A DNA stretch of 64,000 nucleotides from Paraburkholderia susongensis (GTDB taxonomy: Bacteria > Pseudomonadota > Gammaproteobacteria > Burkholderiales > Burkholderiaceae): the NCBI RefSeq assembly GCF_900177725.1, contig NZ_FXAT01000004.1, positions 372,001 to 436,000 of the forward strand, in the 5' to 3' direction. The translations under genes and the position numbers were made by a program. The notes below the pieces were generated by a model. It was not told the DNA's origin. It saw only the letters and a list, made by a program, of their open reading frames with translations, and did no database searches. This document shows, piece by piece, positions 1 through 9,504 of the stretch (positions within the stretch are counted from its first letter, which is position 1; every line of letters begins with the position of its first letter).

Positions 1-1286
1 CTTTGGCGGCTTCTTCCGCGGCTTCCCCGGCGGCCCCATTGGCGTGCCACGAGTTCGCCGAGACCCATGATGCCGTTCGGCAGCAGCAGCGGCACCAGCA
101 CGAAAATCAGACCGAGAAAGAACAGCCAGTACTCGGGGAAGTTAGCGGTGAAAAAACTCTTCGCGCCGTTCACCGCGAACGCGCCGATGATCGGCCCGAT
201 CAGCGTGCCGCGTCCGCCCACCGCGACCCAGATTGCCATTTCGATCGAATTGCCCGGCGACATCTCGCCCGGATTGATGATGCCGACCTGCGGCACGTAG
301 AGCGCCCCCGCGATGCCGCACAGCACCGCCGATACGGTCCACACGAACAGCTTGTAGGCGAGCGGGCTATAGCCGAGGAACATCAGGCGCGTTTCGCCGT
401 CGCGTACCGCGGTGACGACGCGGCCGAGCTTCGAGGTGACGATTGCGCGCGCGCCGATGAACGCCGCGATCAGCACCGCGAACGTGATGAGCAGCAACGC
501 GGCGCGCGTGCCCTGATGCGTGACCGGAAAACCGGCGATGCGCTTGAAGTCGGTGAAGCCGTTATTGCCGCCGAAGCCCGTTTCGTTGCGATAGAAGAGC
601 AGCATCGCGGCGAAGGTCAGCGCCTGCGTGATGATCGACAGATACACGCCCTTCACGCGCGAGCGGAACGTGAAGAAGCCGAACACCCACGCGACCACGG
701 CCGGCACGAGCACGACGAGCAGGAGCGCGTAGCCGAGATGCTGCGTGCCCTGCCAGTACCACGGCAACTGATGCCAGTCGAGAAACACCATGAAGTCGGG
801 CAGATCGCTGCCGTACTTGCCGTCGTGGCCGATCGCGCGCATCAGGTACATGCCGATCGCGTAGCCGCCGAGCGCGAAGAACAGTGCGTGGCCCAAGCTC
901 AGAATGCCGCAGTAGCCCCACACGAGATCGAGCGCGAGCGCCGCGATGGCGTAGCACATGAACTTGCCGGTCAGCGTCATCGCGTACGCGGACAGATGCA
1001 GCGCGCTCGTCTCCGGTATCACGAGCGCGGCAAAGGGCACGCCTAAGCCGAACAAGATGACGAGCGCGAGCAGCGCGAGCCACGCGCGGCGCGACAGCAA
1101 CGCGGGACGCGGTGGCAGACCGAGCGCGAAGCCCGCGTTGGATTCGCGCTCGCCGCTCGCGCCGCTGCCTGTCGTGGTGCTTGCTGCGGTGCTCGACGCA
1201 TGAGCAGCGGCACCGGCGCGCGAGGGTGAAGTGGCCGCAGTGGATGCCGTGGAAGGCGGGTTTGCCGACGAAGTAGCCGATGCCAT
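1..1286 (-). CDS. urtC: Urea ABC transporter permease UrtC (C-terminal end outside the window)
   Basis: This is the second inner-membrane permease of the urea (UrtABCDE) importer, a LivM-type protein. The frame starts at an ATG one base after the urtB stop (TGAGATG), which points to coupled translation, and stays open to the left edge, so the C terminus is missing. About 45 Ala/Ser/Thr-rich residues precede the first membrane segment, longer than I expect for the family. Hydrophobic segments alternate with conserved LivM-like stretches such as GYCGILSLGHALFFALGGYA and a late VGGRGTLIGPIIGA. Its place after urtA and urtB supports urea rather than branched-chain amino acids. UrtD, UrtE and probably urease genes should follow outside the window. 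Confidence 0.9.
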   Translation of the reverse strand, partial: MASATSSANPPSTASTAATSPSRAGAAAHASSTAASTTTGSGASGERESNAGFALGLPPRPALLSRRAWLALLALVILFGLGVPFAALVIPETSALHLSAYAMTLTGKFMCYAIAALALDLVWGYCGILSLGHALFFALGGYAIGMYLMRAIGHDGKYGSDLPDFMVFLDWHQLPWYWQGTQHLGYALLLVVLVPAVVAWVFGFFTFRSRVKGVYLSIITQALTFAAMLLFYRNETGFGGNNGFTDFKRIAGFPVTHQGTRAALLLITFAVLIAAFIGARAIVTSKLGRVVTAVRDGETRLMFLGYSPLAYKLFVWTVSAVLCGIAGALYVPQVGIINPGEMSPGNSIEMAIWVAVGGRGTLIGPIIGAFAVNGAKSFFTANFPEYWLFFLGLIFVLVPLLLPNGIMGLGELVARQWGRRGSRGRSRQ

Positions 1287-1287
1287 C

Positions 1288-2979
1288 TCAAGCCTCCGCG
1301 CTGCGGCCCTTGAGGGCGAACATGCCCTGCGGACGCTTCTGGATGAACAGCACGATCAGCACGAGCACCGCGATCTTCGCGAGCACCGCGCCCCAGAACG
1401 GCTCGATCGCCTTGCTGACGAGCCCGAGTCCGAAGCCGCCGAGGACCGTGCCCGCAAGCTGGCCGACGCCGCCGAGCACGACCGCCATGAACGAATCGAT
1501 GATGTAGCTCTGGCCGAGATCCGGGCCGACATTGCCGATCTGCGACAACGCGCAGCCGCCAAGCCCGGCGATGCCCGCGCCGAACGCGAACGCATACGAG
1601 TCGACGCGCGCGGTCTTCACGCCGACGCACGCGGCCATGCGGCGGTTCTGCGTGACCGCGCGCACGAAGAGGCCAAGGCGCGTGCGCGTGAGCACGGCCC
1701 ACGCGATCGCGACCACGATCAGCGAGAACGCGAGGATCGCGAGGCGGTTGTACGGCAGGATCAGGTTCGGCAGCACGGTTACGCCGCCGCTCATCCACGA
1801 CGGATTCACGACCTGCACGTTTTGCGCGCCGAACAGCATGCGCGTCGCCTGAATCAGGATCAGACTCACGCCGAACGTGGTCAGCAGCGTTTCGAGCGGA
1901 CGGCCGTACAGATGCCTGAGCACGAGCCGTTCGAGCACGATGCCGACGAGCCCTGCTGCGACGAATGCGGCCGGCACCGCGAAGAGCGGATACCAGTCGA
2001 ATGCGCCCGCGGCGAAGCGCTGAAAGAGGTTCTGCACGACATAGGTCGCATACGCGCCGATCATCAGGAATTCGCCGTGCGCCATGTTGATGACGCCGAT
2101 CAGCCCGTACGTGATCGCAAGGCCGAGCGCCGCGAGCAGCAGCACGCTGCCGAGCGACAGCCCCGCGAACAGCGTGCCCGCGATCTGGCTGCGGCGCTGG
2201 ATCGCGTCGAGCTCGTCAATGCCGCTTTGCACGGCGGCGCGCACGCGTTCGTCGCTTTCCGCAAACGAGCCATCCGCCTTCTTCGCGACGAGCGGGCGCA
2301 GCAGTTCGTTCATGTCGAGATCGTGGCGTGCCGCGACCAGTTGCACGGCTTCGAGGCGCTTCGCCGGATCGGCGTCGTGCAGCGCGCTCATCGCCCACAG
2401 CGTGTCGAGACGTTTCCTGAGCGCAGGGTCGGTCTCTTTCGCGCGGGCCGCGTCGACGAGCGGCTTGATCGATGGATCGGGGTTTTGCAGCAGCGCGTTC
2501 ACGGCCGCTTCGCGCGTCGCCTTATCGGGCGAGGCGAGTTGCAGGCCCGAGAGCGCGCCCGCCACTTTCGAGCGCAGCAGGTTGTTCAGCGTGACCGGCT
2601 GCGCGTTGTTTGTGGTGTCGTTCGCGGCGACGGTCTGGCCGGTTACCGCATCGCGCGTGGTCTCGCCGTCCTGCAGCAGCAGGGCGCCCGCGTCGGTGGC
2701 GAGCGCGCTGTCGTCGGCGAGCGCCTTGAGCACCGCGAGCGAGGCGGCGTCGTGCATCGCGATCAGCTTGTCGATCGCGGCGGATTTCGCTTCGAAGTCG
2801 TCGCCGGCGAGCGGGGCGACGTCGGCCTGTGTCAACGCGAACGCGGCGGACGGCGCGGCTGCGAGGAATGCCACGAGCGGCAGCACGAGTGCCGCAGCGC
2901 GGATCGTACGGAATGCGAAGCAACGTACGGAGTGCAGCGTGAAGCGTCGTCGCAGGAATGTCGGAAATGAAAACGCCAT
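1288..2979 (-). CDS. urtB: Urea ABC transporter permease UrtB
   Basis: First permease of the urea importer, about 563 residues. The start was placed at the ATG giving MAFSFPTF, behind AAAAGG. A cleavable signal ends near AAFA, followed by a roughly 230-residue periplasmic helical region typical of UrtB and absent from ordinary LivH proteins. A LivH-like membrane domain follows, with INMAHGEFLMIGAYATYVV and GGVGQLAGTVLGGFGLG. The reading frame is open for 540 more bases upstream, but that stretch overlaps urtA and lacks family sequence. The 95-base gap to urtA contains a small GC hairpin (3029-3044) that could moderate expression between binding protein and permeases; this is inference. Confidence 0.92.
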   Translation of the reverse strand: MAFSFPTFLRRRFTLHSVRCFAFRTIRAAALVLPLVAFLAAAPSAAFALTQADVAPLAGDDFEAKSAAIDKLIAMHDAASLAVLKALADDSALATDAGALLLQDGETTRDAVTGQTVAANDTTNNAQPVTLNNLLRSKVAGALSGLQLASPDKATREAAVNALLQNPDPSIKPLVDAARAKETDPALRKRLDTLWAMSALHDADPAKRLEAVQLVAARHDLDMNELLRPLVAKKADGSFAESDERVRAAVQSGIDELDAIQRRSQIAGTLFAGLSLGSVLLLAALGLAITYGLIGVINMAHGEFLMIGAYATYVVQNLFQRFAAGAFDWYPLFAVPAAFVAAGLVGIVLERLVLRHLYGRPLETLLTTFGVSLILIQATRMLFGAQNVQVVNPSWMSGGVTVLPNLILPYNRLAILAFSLIVVAIAWAVLTRTRLGLFVRAVTQNRRMAACVGVKTARVDSYAFAFGAGIAGLGGCALSQIGNVGPDLGQSYIIDSFMAVVLGGVGQLAGTVLGGFGLGLVSKAIEPFWGAVLAKIAVLVLIVLFIQKRPQGMFALKGRSAEA

Positions 2980-3074
2980 GATGGCCTTTTGCACGGTGGT
3001 GAATCGATAAGCCGATGAAAGCGGCGAGGGCGGCGTGAGCCGCCGCCGCGAGCCGCAATCTGACACTCCGCGAG

Positions 3075-4373
3075 TCACGCGACCCGGGAGCGCCGCAAAA
3101 ACGCGGGAATCGAAGTGACCACATCCGGCTTGCCCGCATTGCCGGCGATGAACGGGCTCCACGGCTGCGCGCGAATCGGTCCCTTGGTGCGCCACACGAC
3201 GTTGAACTGGCCGTCGGCGCGCACCTCGCCGATCATCACCGGCTTGTGCAGATGGTGGTTGCCGTCCATTTCGAGCGTGAAGCCCGAAGGCGCCGCGAAG
3301 GTCTGGCCGACCATCGCGACGCGCACCTTGTCGACCTCGGTGCTCTTCGCTTTTTCGACCGCCTGCTTCCACATATGGATGCCGACGAAAGTCGCTTCCA
3401 TCGGATCGTTGGTGACGCGCTTCGCGCCGCCCGGCAGGTTGTTGTCCTTGACCCACGTGGCCCATTGCTTCTTGAACTTCTCGTTGGCCGGATTGCGCAG
3501 CGACATGAAGTAGTTCCACGCCGCAAGGTTGCCGACGAGCGGCTTCGTATCGATGCCGCGTAGCTCTTCCTCGCCGACCGAGAATGCGACGACCGGCACG
3601 TCGGTCGCCTTCAGCCCCTGGTTGCCGAGTTCCTTGTAGAACGGCACGTTCGAATCGCCGTTGACGGTCGAGATCACCGCGGTCTTGCCGCCTTGCGAGA
3701 AGGTCTTGATATTCGCGACGATGGTCTGATAGTCGCTATGACCGAACGGCGTATAGACCTCCTGAATATCGGTCTCCTGCACGCCTTTCGACTTGAGGAA
3801 CGCGCGCAGGATCTTGTTGGTCGTGCGCGGATACACGTAGTCGGTGCCGAGCAGGAAGAAGCGCTTCGCGCCACCGCCTTCGGCGCTCATCAGATATTCG
3901 GTCGCGGGAATCGCCTGCTGGTTCGGCGCCGCGCCCGTATAGAACACGTTGCGCGACATCTCTTCGCCTTCGTATTGCACCGGATAGAACAGCAGGCCGT
4001 TCAGTTCCTCGAACACGGGCAACACCGATTTGCGCGACACCGAGGTCCAGCAGCCGAATACCACGGCGCACTTTTCCTGCGTGAGAAGCTGGCGCGCCTT
4101 CTCGGCGAAGAGCGGCCAGTTCGACGCGGGGTCCACCACCACCGGCTGGATCTGACGGCCCATCACGCCGCCGTTCTTATTGATGTCCGCGATGGTCATC
4201 AGCGCGGTGTCCTTCAGCGACGTTTCGGAGATCGCCATCGTGCCCGACAGCGAATGCAGGATCCCCACCTTGATCGGGCCGCTATCGGACTGCGCGTGCG
4301 CGAACGGCACGCGGCCCGCAAGCGCGAGCGCGCCGGACATGGAGCCGAATTTCAACAGACTGCGACGTTTCAT
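3075..4373 (-). CDS. urtA: Urea ABC transporter substrate-binding protein UrtA
   Basis: Periplasmic urea-binding protein of the Urt importer, about 432 residues. I placed the start at the ATG giving MKRRSLLKF, behind AAGGGGAAAG. The N terminus reads as a twin-arginine-type signal (RRSLLKF, hydrophobic stretch, cleavage near AHA). The mature part begins IKVGILHSLSGTMAISE, as in UrtA/AmiC proteins, and includes VVFGCWTSVSRKSVLPVFEE and LLFYPVQYEGEE. It heads the minus-strand urt operon and faces the aminotransferase gene across 418 bases that carry a sigma-54-type promoter. Urea specificity follows from the UrtA motifs and operon order rather than any direct test. Confidence 0.93.
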   Translation of the reverse strand: MKRRSLLKFGSMSGALALAGRVPFAHAQSDSGPIKVGILHSLSGTMAISETSLKDTALMTIADINKNGGVMGRQIQPVVVDPASNWPLFAEKARQLLTQEKCAVVFGCWTSVSRKSVLPVFEELNGLLFYPVQYEGEEMSRNVFYTGAAPNQQAIPATEYLMSAEGGGAKRFFLLGTDYVYPRTTNKILRAFLKSKGVQETDIQEVYTPFGHSDYQTIVANIKTFSQGGKTAVISTVNGDSNVPFYKELGNQGLKATDVPVVAFSVGEEELRGIDTKPLVGNLAAWNYFMSLRNPANEKFKKQWATWVKDNNLPGGAKRVTNDPMEATFVGIHMWKQAVEKAKSTEVDKVRVAMVGQTFAAPSGFTLEMDGNHHLHKPVMIGEVRADGQFNVVWRTKGPIRAQPWSPFIAGNAGKPDVVTSIPAFLRRSRVA

Positions 4374-4462
4374 GTGCTTTCCCCTTGCCATTGATGGTGA
4401 CTGTTTATGAGAGCCGGTTTCAGCCAGCGGGACTGGGCCCGCACGGCTAGCCGCTCGTCTAC

Positions 4463-4478
4463 TGCAAGGCATATGCCA
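4463..4478 (-). promoter_or_regulatory. Sigma-54 (-24/-12) promoter for urtABC
   Basis: On the minus strand the sequence is TGGCATATGCCTTGCA. The invariant GG (4476-4477) and GC (4464-4465) are exactly 10 bases apart, as RpoN requires, and flanking bases match TGGCAC-N5-TTGCA well. Transcription would start near 4452, leaving an untranslated leader of about 80 bases before urtA. Nitrogen control of urea uptake by RpoN/NtrC is well known in proteobacteria. The match is by eye. Confidence 0.65.
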
Positions 4479-4577
4479 TGTGACGCATTCGCGGTGATAC
4501 GCGCGCGCTGCCTGCTGCGGCGCGGCTATCGGCGGCGAATGCGTGGCGCATGCGCAGGCAGGCTGCGGCGCGAAACT

Positions 4578-4695
4578 GGTGCAGCAGCACGCGATACGCC
4601 TCGTTCGGGTGCGTGCCGCGCCGCAACGAAGCGCATAGGGACGCCAGCGGACGAGCGCGTGCCGGGCGGTGCGTACGTGGTGCATAGACGGTGCA
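4578..4695. promoter_or_regulatory. Possible NtrC half-sites upstream of the sigma-54 promoter
   Basis: Three copies of GGTGCA (4578-4583, 4679-4684, 4690-4695) read as TGCACC on the minus strand, the NtrC half-site. The last two are five bases apart but in direct rather than inverted orientation. They lie 100-220 bases upstream of the sigma-54 element, a usual enhancer distance. Because no full inverted site is present, this is suggestive only. Confidence 0.35.
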
Positions 4696-4720
4696 AGCGC
4701 GACCTGGCCGCGCCGCAACT

Positions 4721-4749
4721 TTGTGCATGACGCGCGCGCTGCCTAAACT
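4721..4749 (+). promoter_or_regulatory. Sigma-70-like promoter for the aminotransferase gene
   Basis: TTGTGC (4721-4726) and TAAACT (4744-4749) are separated by 17 bases and lie 43 bases before the start codon. Each hexamer matches four of six consensus positions. The rest of the 4374-4791 gap holds no gene I can support. Confidence 0.4.
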
Positions 4750-4791
4750 GAAAGACCACTCCCGCAGATCACTCACGCAAGGAGACCCGAC

Positions 4792-6123
4792 ATGAGCGAG
4801 CGCGCCGCCGTCAGCCCACCCGATATGTCCGCGTTCTGGATGCCCTTCACCGCGAACCGCCAGTTCAAGAGTGCGCCGCGTCTGCTCGCGAGCGCGAAGG
4901 GGATGTACTACACGTCTCACGATGGCCGGCGCATTCTCGACGGCACCGCGGGGCTGTGGTGCGTGAACGCGGGCCATTGCCGCGACGAGATCGTCGCGGC
5001 GGTGCAGGCGCAGGCCGCGGAGATGGATTTCGCGCCGACCTTCCAGATGGGGCACCCGAAGGCGTTCGAGGCCGCGACGAAAATCGCGCGTCATACGCCG
5101 GGCGATCTGAAACATATCTTCTTTGCGAACTCGGGTTCCGAGGCGGTCGATACGGCGCTGAAGATTGCGCTCGCCTATCACCGCGCGCGCGGCGAAGGAC
5201 AGCGCACGCGCCTCATCGGGCGCGAGCGCGGTTACCACGGTGTCGGTTTCGGCGGCATTTCGGTCGGCGGCATCGCGCCGAATCGCAAGGCGTTTTCAGG
5301 CGGGCTGCTGCCTGCGGTCGATCATCTGCCGCACACGTTCAACCTGAAAGAAGCGGCGTTTTCGAAAGGGCAGCCCGCGTGGGGCGTGCATCTCGCCGAC
5401 GAACTCGAGCGGCTCGTCGCGCTGCACGATGCATCGACGATTGCCGCGGTGATCGTCGAGCCGGTAGCGGGCTCGGCGGGCGTGCTGATTCCGCCGCAGG
5501 GTTATCTGCAGCGGCTGCGCGAGATCTGCGACAAACACGGCATCCTGCTGATCTTCGACGAAGTGATTACCGGTTGGGGACGGCTCGGCGCGCCATTCGC
5601 CGCGCAGTACTTCGGCGTGACGCCCGATTTGCTGACGATGGCGAAGGGCACCAACAACGCCGCCGCGCCGATGGGCGCGGTCGCGGCGAGCGCGAAGATT
5701 CACGACACGATCGTGAACGGCGCGCCAGGCGGCATCGAACTGTTCCACGGCTATACGTATTCAGGGCATCCGATTGCGGCGGCCGCCGCGTGCGCGACGA
5801 TCGATCTGTACGAGCGCGAGCAACTGTTCGAGCGGGCCGCGCGCATGGCGCCGGTGTTCGAGCGCGCGATTCACAAGCTGCGCGGCGAGCCGTATGTGAT
5901 CGACGTGCGCAATCTCGGGCTCGTGGGCGGCGTGGAGCTGGCGTCGCGCGACGGCGCGCCCGGCGCGCGTGCTTACGACGTATTCGTGCGCTGCTTCGAG
6001 AAGGGCGTGCTCACGCGCTATACCGGCGACATCCTCGCGTTCTCGCCGCCGCTGATCGTCGAGGAAGCGCAGATAGACGAGATCTTCGGGACCGTGGCCG
6101 AGGTGTTGAGGGAGACGGAGTAG
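4792..6123 (+). CDS. Omega-amino acid (beta-alanine):pyruvate aminotransferase
   Basis: Class III PLP-dependent aminotransferase of 443 residues, probably cytosolic, moving the amino group of beta-alanine or another omega-amino acid to pyruvate. The start ATG follows AAGGAG. Fold-type I features are clear: FFANSGSEAVDTALKIAL for the phosphate site, LLIFDEVITGWGRLG with the cofactor Asp near residue 256, and LLTMAKGTNNAA with the Schiff-base Lys near residue 285. The N-terminal FWMPFTANRQFK is typical of the omega-amino acid:pyruvate subgroup. The gene stands alone between the divergent urt operon and a convergent autotransporter gene. Exact substrate is inferred from the subgroup; a wider omega-transaminase range is possible. 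Confidence 0.85.
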   Translation: MSERAAVSPPDMSAFWMPFTANRQFKSAPRLLASAKGMYYTSHDGRRILDGTAGLWCVNAGHCRDEIVAAVQAQAAEMDFAPTFQMGHPKAFEAATKIARHTPGDLKHIFFANSGSEAVDTALKIALAYHRARGEGQRTRLIGRERGYHGVGFGGISVGGIAPNRKAFSGGLLPAVDHLPHTFNLKEAAFSKGQPAWGVHLADELERLVALHDASTIAAVIVEPVAGSAGVLIPPQGYLQRLREICDKHGILLIFDEVITGWGRLGAPFAAQYFGVTPDLLTMAKGTNNAAAPMGAVAASAKIHDTIVNGAPGGIELFHGYTYSGHPIAAAAACATIDLYEREQLFERAARMAPVFERAIHKLRGEPYVIDVRNLGLVGGVELASRDGAPGARAYDVFVRCFEKGVLTRYTGDILAFSPPLIVEEAQIDEIFGTVAEVLRETE

Positions 6124-6158
6124 GGGCGAGCGGCGCGGGTGTCATCGCGTGCAGGTGA

Positions 6159-6189
6159 TTTGAAACCGCGCAAGAAGCGCGGCCTCAAA
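6159..6189. terminator. Stem-loop between convergent aminotransferase and autotransporter genes
   Basis: CCGCGC (6166-6171) pairs with GCGCGG (6177-6182) across a five-base loop. The stem extends with TTTGA/TCAAA after a two-base internal loop. Its place between two convergent stops suggests a shared terminator, but there is no long T run. Confidence 0.4.
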
Positions 6190-6234
6190 CCATTTCCGAA
6201 TGACTTCATCAAGCGGCGAGCAGAGGCCCCAGCC

Positions 6235-9200
6235 TTACCAGCTATACCGGAAGCCGACACGACCAGTCGCGCCCTCCCGCCGCTGACCGCCAAGGTTCCG
6301 CTGATAACCCGCCGATGCATACAGCTCGCCCCGTTTCCCATAAGCGGCGGTCAGACCGGCCCCAACATCAAGCCACGTGCGCGAAAATCCGGCGTTAAAA
6401 GGCGTACCACCCACAACGGTCTGCCCCGGCGCGAGGAAATCATGGAGCACGTTCGCCATGACATACGGCGTCGCGGTGCTGGTCTTCGATTCGTTTTCCA
6501 TGTCCGCCCTGAAAATGCGGAAACCGATACGCCCACGAAGGGAATTGGTGATGGTCCCCGAAACCGCGGAGACGTTGTCACTGAAGCCGTTCAGATTCAT
6601 GTACTGATAGGCCAGTTGCGCCTGCGGCTCGAATGCAACAGGCAGTTGCGCCAGCTGGAACGGCTTGCCAATTTCTTCCGACGCCGCGATGGAAAATCCG
6701 TTCTGATCCGGCGTGTTGCCGACGCTGTCGTCGTAGCGGTTGTGATAGCGCGATACCTGGACGACGCTGTCCGAATAGGCGCCGTCCGCGAGATACCGGG
6801 TCCAGTAACCACCCATTGCCTGCATCTGCGTTTGCACCGAACCGGTGGACGTCTCCAGACCGGCTAGGGAGCGCAACGAGTCGGAGAAATCCGCCGATGC
6901 CGAACCTACGGTCAACGTGACGCCAGCATGTGTGCTGCCGCCATTTTCCGACGACGCAACCGTCCAGTCCTTGCCGAACTGCGCAAAGAAGCTTCGGCTA
7001 TCCGCCGAAAAGCGGTTCATCGCGCCGGCTTGCAGGGTCTGTCCGTCAATACGGCCCCACACGCCATTCGTATTCGCATTCGACGGCCTGACCGCACCCG
7101 GAACGTCGCCCACCCGTTGGTGAAGCGTGCCAAGCATCGAGAAACCGTAACTGGCGTTCAGTTGCGGCGTCATCGCGTAGCCGATCGCGCCGGGCCGGTA
7201 GGCGAGCGGCGCCGGATCCTGAGTGGACGCGCCTTCTGCCACAGGCTGTGGGTCGCCAAAACTGGCGACGCTGGGCGGCTGATCCTCTTCAAGGGTCGAA
7301 CGCAGATACCAGTTGCCGTTCGCCGCATCCCCACCGAGGCCACCCTTATGCAGGGTGTACTCATAGGCTCCCGCCTCGACCCGGCTGGCCTGCGCGAACA
7401 CGCCATTCGACGCGCCATCGACCTGGACCATCATGATGCCGTCGCCGGTGGTCTGTGCTCCGAGACCGCCGGCGTTCAGGACCTGGACGCCGGTGCTGCC
7501 GGAGGTCGCGCCCTGTACGTGCAGCAGATCGGTGGCCGATGACGAGTCGCCGAGCGCCGTATTCATGACCAGCACACCGCCATTGCCAGCGTAGTCTCCG
7601 GCGACCGTCAGCACAGTTCCCGGCGCGGTGCCGAAACGCACCGTACCGCTGTTGCCGAGACTCGCCACGGTCTGGTTGAATCCGTTCAGGTCGAGTACAC
7701 CGACGCTCGCCACAGTGAAGCCGGACGCCGGACTGAACGCGCCGGCTGAACCCGCCTGCAATGTGCCCGCGCCGACCGTGGTGTTGCCCGAATAGGTGTT
7801 CGTTCCGCTCAGTGCCAGCGTGCCGTTGCCCGCCTTGAGCAGCGCGCCTGAACCGCCGATGTCCGCATTCACGCCAGCATCGAAACCGTTCGTATCGAAC
7901 GTGCCACCGCCCGCGCCGAGCGTCAGGCTCCCGGCATTGAGCTGGGCTGCGGACAGGTAGCGCACGGTGCCGTTATCGAGCGTCAGCGTGCTGACTTCCG
8001 AGGGGCCCGTGACGTTCCATGTCGAGTTGTTCTGCAGCGTAGTGTTCAGGGTCGAAGCCGGGTCCACGGACGCGGCGCCAGTCAGGGTCGACGCATCAGC
8101 CACCACGTTGAGCACACCGCCGACCCCGGACTGAACATCGCTGTCGGCATTCATGACGTTCGCGCCTGCCGTCACCGTCGAGTTGTTCAGGTTCACATCC
8201 AGCGCCACGCCATTCGCATGAAGGCCGTCACCTTGTGTCGATGCGAGCGTGCTTCCAGTGAAAGACGCCGTAGCGGGCGCGGCCGTATCAAGATGCTGCG
8301 CGAGGAGCGCATCCGAACCTGCACCGGTTGCGGTGATCGTGCTGTCCGTGGCCGACAGCCTGCTGCCGGCCGCGACAAAGGCAGCGGGTGCATTCTGCCC
8401 CGACGTGCTGACCGTCAGCCCGCTGGCGGTGAGGGAAGACACAGCCGTACCGGGGTCGCCGACGGTGGCCGGCATGCCCGCGGCCAGCAAACCCGCGCCA
8501 CCGTCTCCCGTCGTCGTGACGGAACCGCCTTGCAACTGCATCTGCGCGCCGAACTCGGCGGCGGCGCCAAAACTGTTTGCGCCAGACGTGCTGACGTTCA
8601 CGTTCGTTCCGTTCAACGTGGCGTTGTCCGATGCGAGCAAGCCCTCTGAACTGGCGCCTGTCGTGGTTACGGTGCTGTTCGATATATTCACGACGTCGCT
8701 GGTCGAACCGTCGCCGATGACACCCCGCGAGCCAATCTGCACACCGTGCGCGCCCACCCCTGCTGTCGTGAGCGAAACGTCGTCGAGCGTCATCAGGCCA
8801 CCTGCCTGGTTGTATGCCGCAGCGCTGTAATAACCGGTCGTCGTCACCACGGTACCGGTTGCCGACAGGTTGGCCCCCGTACCGATGTTGTACAGGCCGT
8901 AGGCATACTGCCCCGAGGTGCTGATCGAACCATCGTGCAGCGTTACCACGCTGTCGTTGTTCGCTTCCGCGCCTGCGGACCAGTCGCCCGAAGTCTGGAT
9001 CGTGACGCCGGTGAGAGTCGCGTTTGCCTTGCCCTGGGACGCGAAGACGCCGACTGCCTGCTGCCCGGCGGTCGTAACGGAACCTCCGTCAAGCCGCACG
9101 TTGCCGCCTGATTCCGCACGGACGCCATGTGCACCTGTTCCGCCTGTCGTGATGTTTGCCGATCCCGTCGCGGTGCTGCCATTTGTCACATACAGTCCGA

Positions 9201-9504
9201 TTGCCAGAGGGCCATTGCCGGTCGTGGCAAGACTGCCGCCGACGGAAACGGTCGATCCGTCGGTAACGGAAACGGCCTGCGCGTTCGCCAGATTTGTAGC
9301 CAGCAACAGAACGGCTGCAACGGTGCTTTTCTTCCGGAAACTGTTGCGAGACATGAACTGCTCTTGCCATCTGCTTTCCCGCTTCCGTCGTCGCGTTATT
9401 TGACGCATTTCGATCGGTCTGAACGACTGGCGAGACAGCTCCGCCACCAGTTGCGGGGCGCTCAGTACGACGCGAACACCGTCTGACTCATTCACCTGTG
9501 ACAT
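6235..9504 (-). CDS. Autotransporter (type Va) with beta-helix passenger
   Basis: Surface or secreted type V protein, up to 1089 residues. A signal peptide starts at the internal ATG at 9354 (MSRNSFRKK, hydrophobic core, cleavage near ANA). The passenger is rich in Gly, Thr, Ser and Val with degenerate beta-helix repeats (TTAGQQAVGVFASQG, TTGDGGAGLLA). It contains a passenger-associated repeat (LALSGTNTYSGNTTVGAGTL). The last roughly 260 residues form the barrel and end in FRYSW, the expected terminal aromatic. Two starts compete: 9504, with a strong AGAGGA, adds 50 charged non-signal residues; 9354, with a weaker AAGAG, gives a clean signal. A pertactin/AIDA-like adhesin role is inferred; no protease triad was seen. 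Confidence 0.85.
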   Translation of the reverse strand: MSQVNESDGVRVVLSAPQLVAELSRQSFRPIEMRQITRRRKRESRWQEQFMSRNSFRKKSTVAAVLLLATNLANAQAVSVTDGSTVSVGGSLATTGNGPLAIGLYVTNGSTATGSANITTGGTGAHGVRAESGGNVRLDGGSVTTAGQQAVGVFASQGKANATLTGVTIQTSGDWSAGAEANNDSVVTLHDGSISTSGQYAYGLYNIGTGANLSATGTVVTTTGYYSAAAYNQAGGLMTLDDVSLTTAGVGAHGVQIGSRGVIGDGSTSDVVNISNSTVTTTGASSEGLLASDNATLNGTNVNVSTSGANSFGAAAEFGAQMQLQGGSVTTTGDGGAGLLAAGMPATVGDPGTAVSSLTASGLTVSTSGQNAPAAFVAAGSRLSATDSTITATGAGSDALLAQHLDTAAPATASFTGSTLASTQGDGLHANGVALDVNLNNSTVTAGANVMNADSDVQSGVGGVLNVVADASTLTGAASVDPASTLNTTLQNNSTWNVTGPSEVSTLTLDNGTVRYLSAAQLNAGSLTLGAGGGTFDTNGFDAGVNADIGGSGALLKAGNGTLALSGTNTYSGNTTVGAGTLQAGSAGAFSPASGFTVASVGVLDLNGFNQTVASLGNSGTVRFGTAPGTVLTVAGDYAGNGGVLVMNTALGDSSSATDLLHVQGATSGSTGVQVLNAGGLGAQTTGDGIMMVQVDGASNGVFAQASRVEAGAYEYTLHKGGLGGDAANGNWYLRSTLEEDQPPSVASFGDPQPVAEGASTQDPAPLAYRPGAIGYAMTPQLNASYGFSMLGTLHQRVGDVPGAVRPSNANTNGVWGRIDGQTLQAGAMNRFSADSRSFFAQFGKDWTVASSENGGSTHAGVTLTVGSASADFSDSLRSLAGLETSTGSVQTQMQAMGGYWTRYLADGAYSDSVVQVSRYHNRYDDSVGNTPDQNGFSIAASEEIGKPFQLAQLPVAFEPQAQLAYQYMNLNGFSDNVSAVSGTITNSLRGRIGFRIFRADMENESKTSTATPYVMANVLHDFLAPGQTVVGGTPFNAGFSRTWLDVGAGLTAAYGKRGELYASAGYQRNLGGQRREGATGRVGFRYSW

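Noticed and set aside
1231..2970. 579-residue plus-strand frame opposite urtB
   Set aside because: Shadow of urtB, without membrane segments or recognisable motifs.
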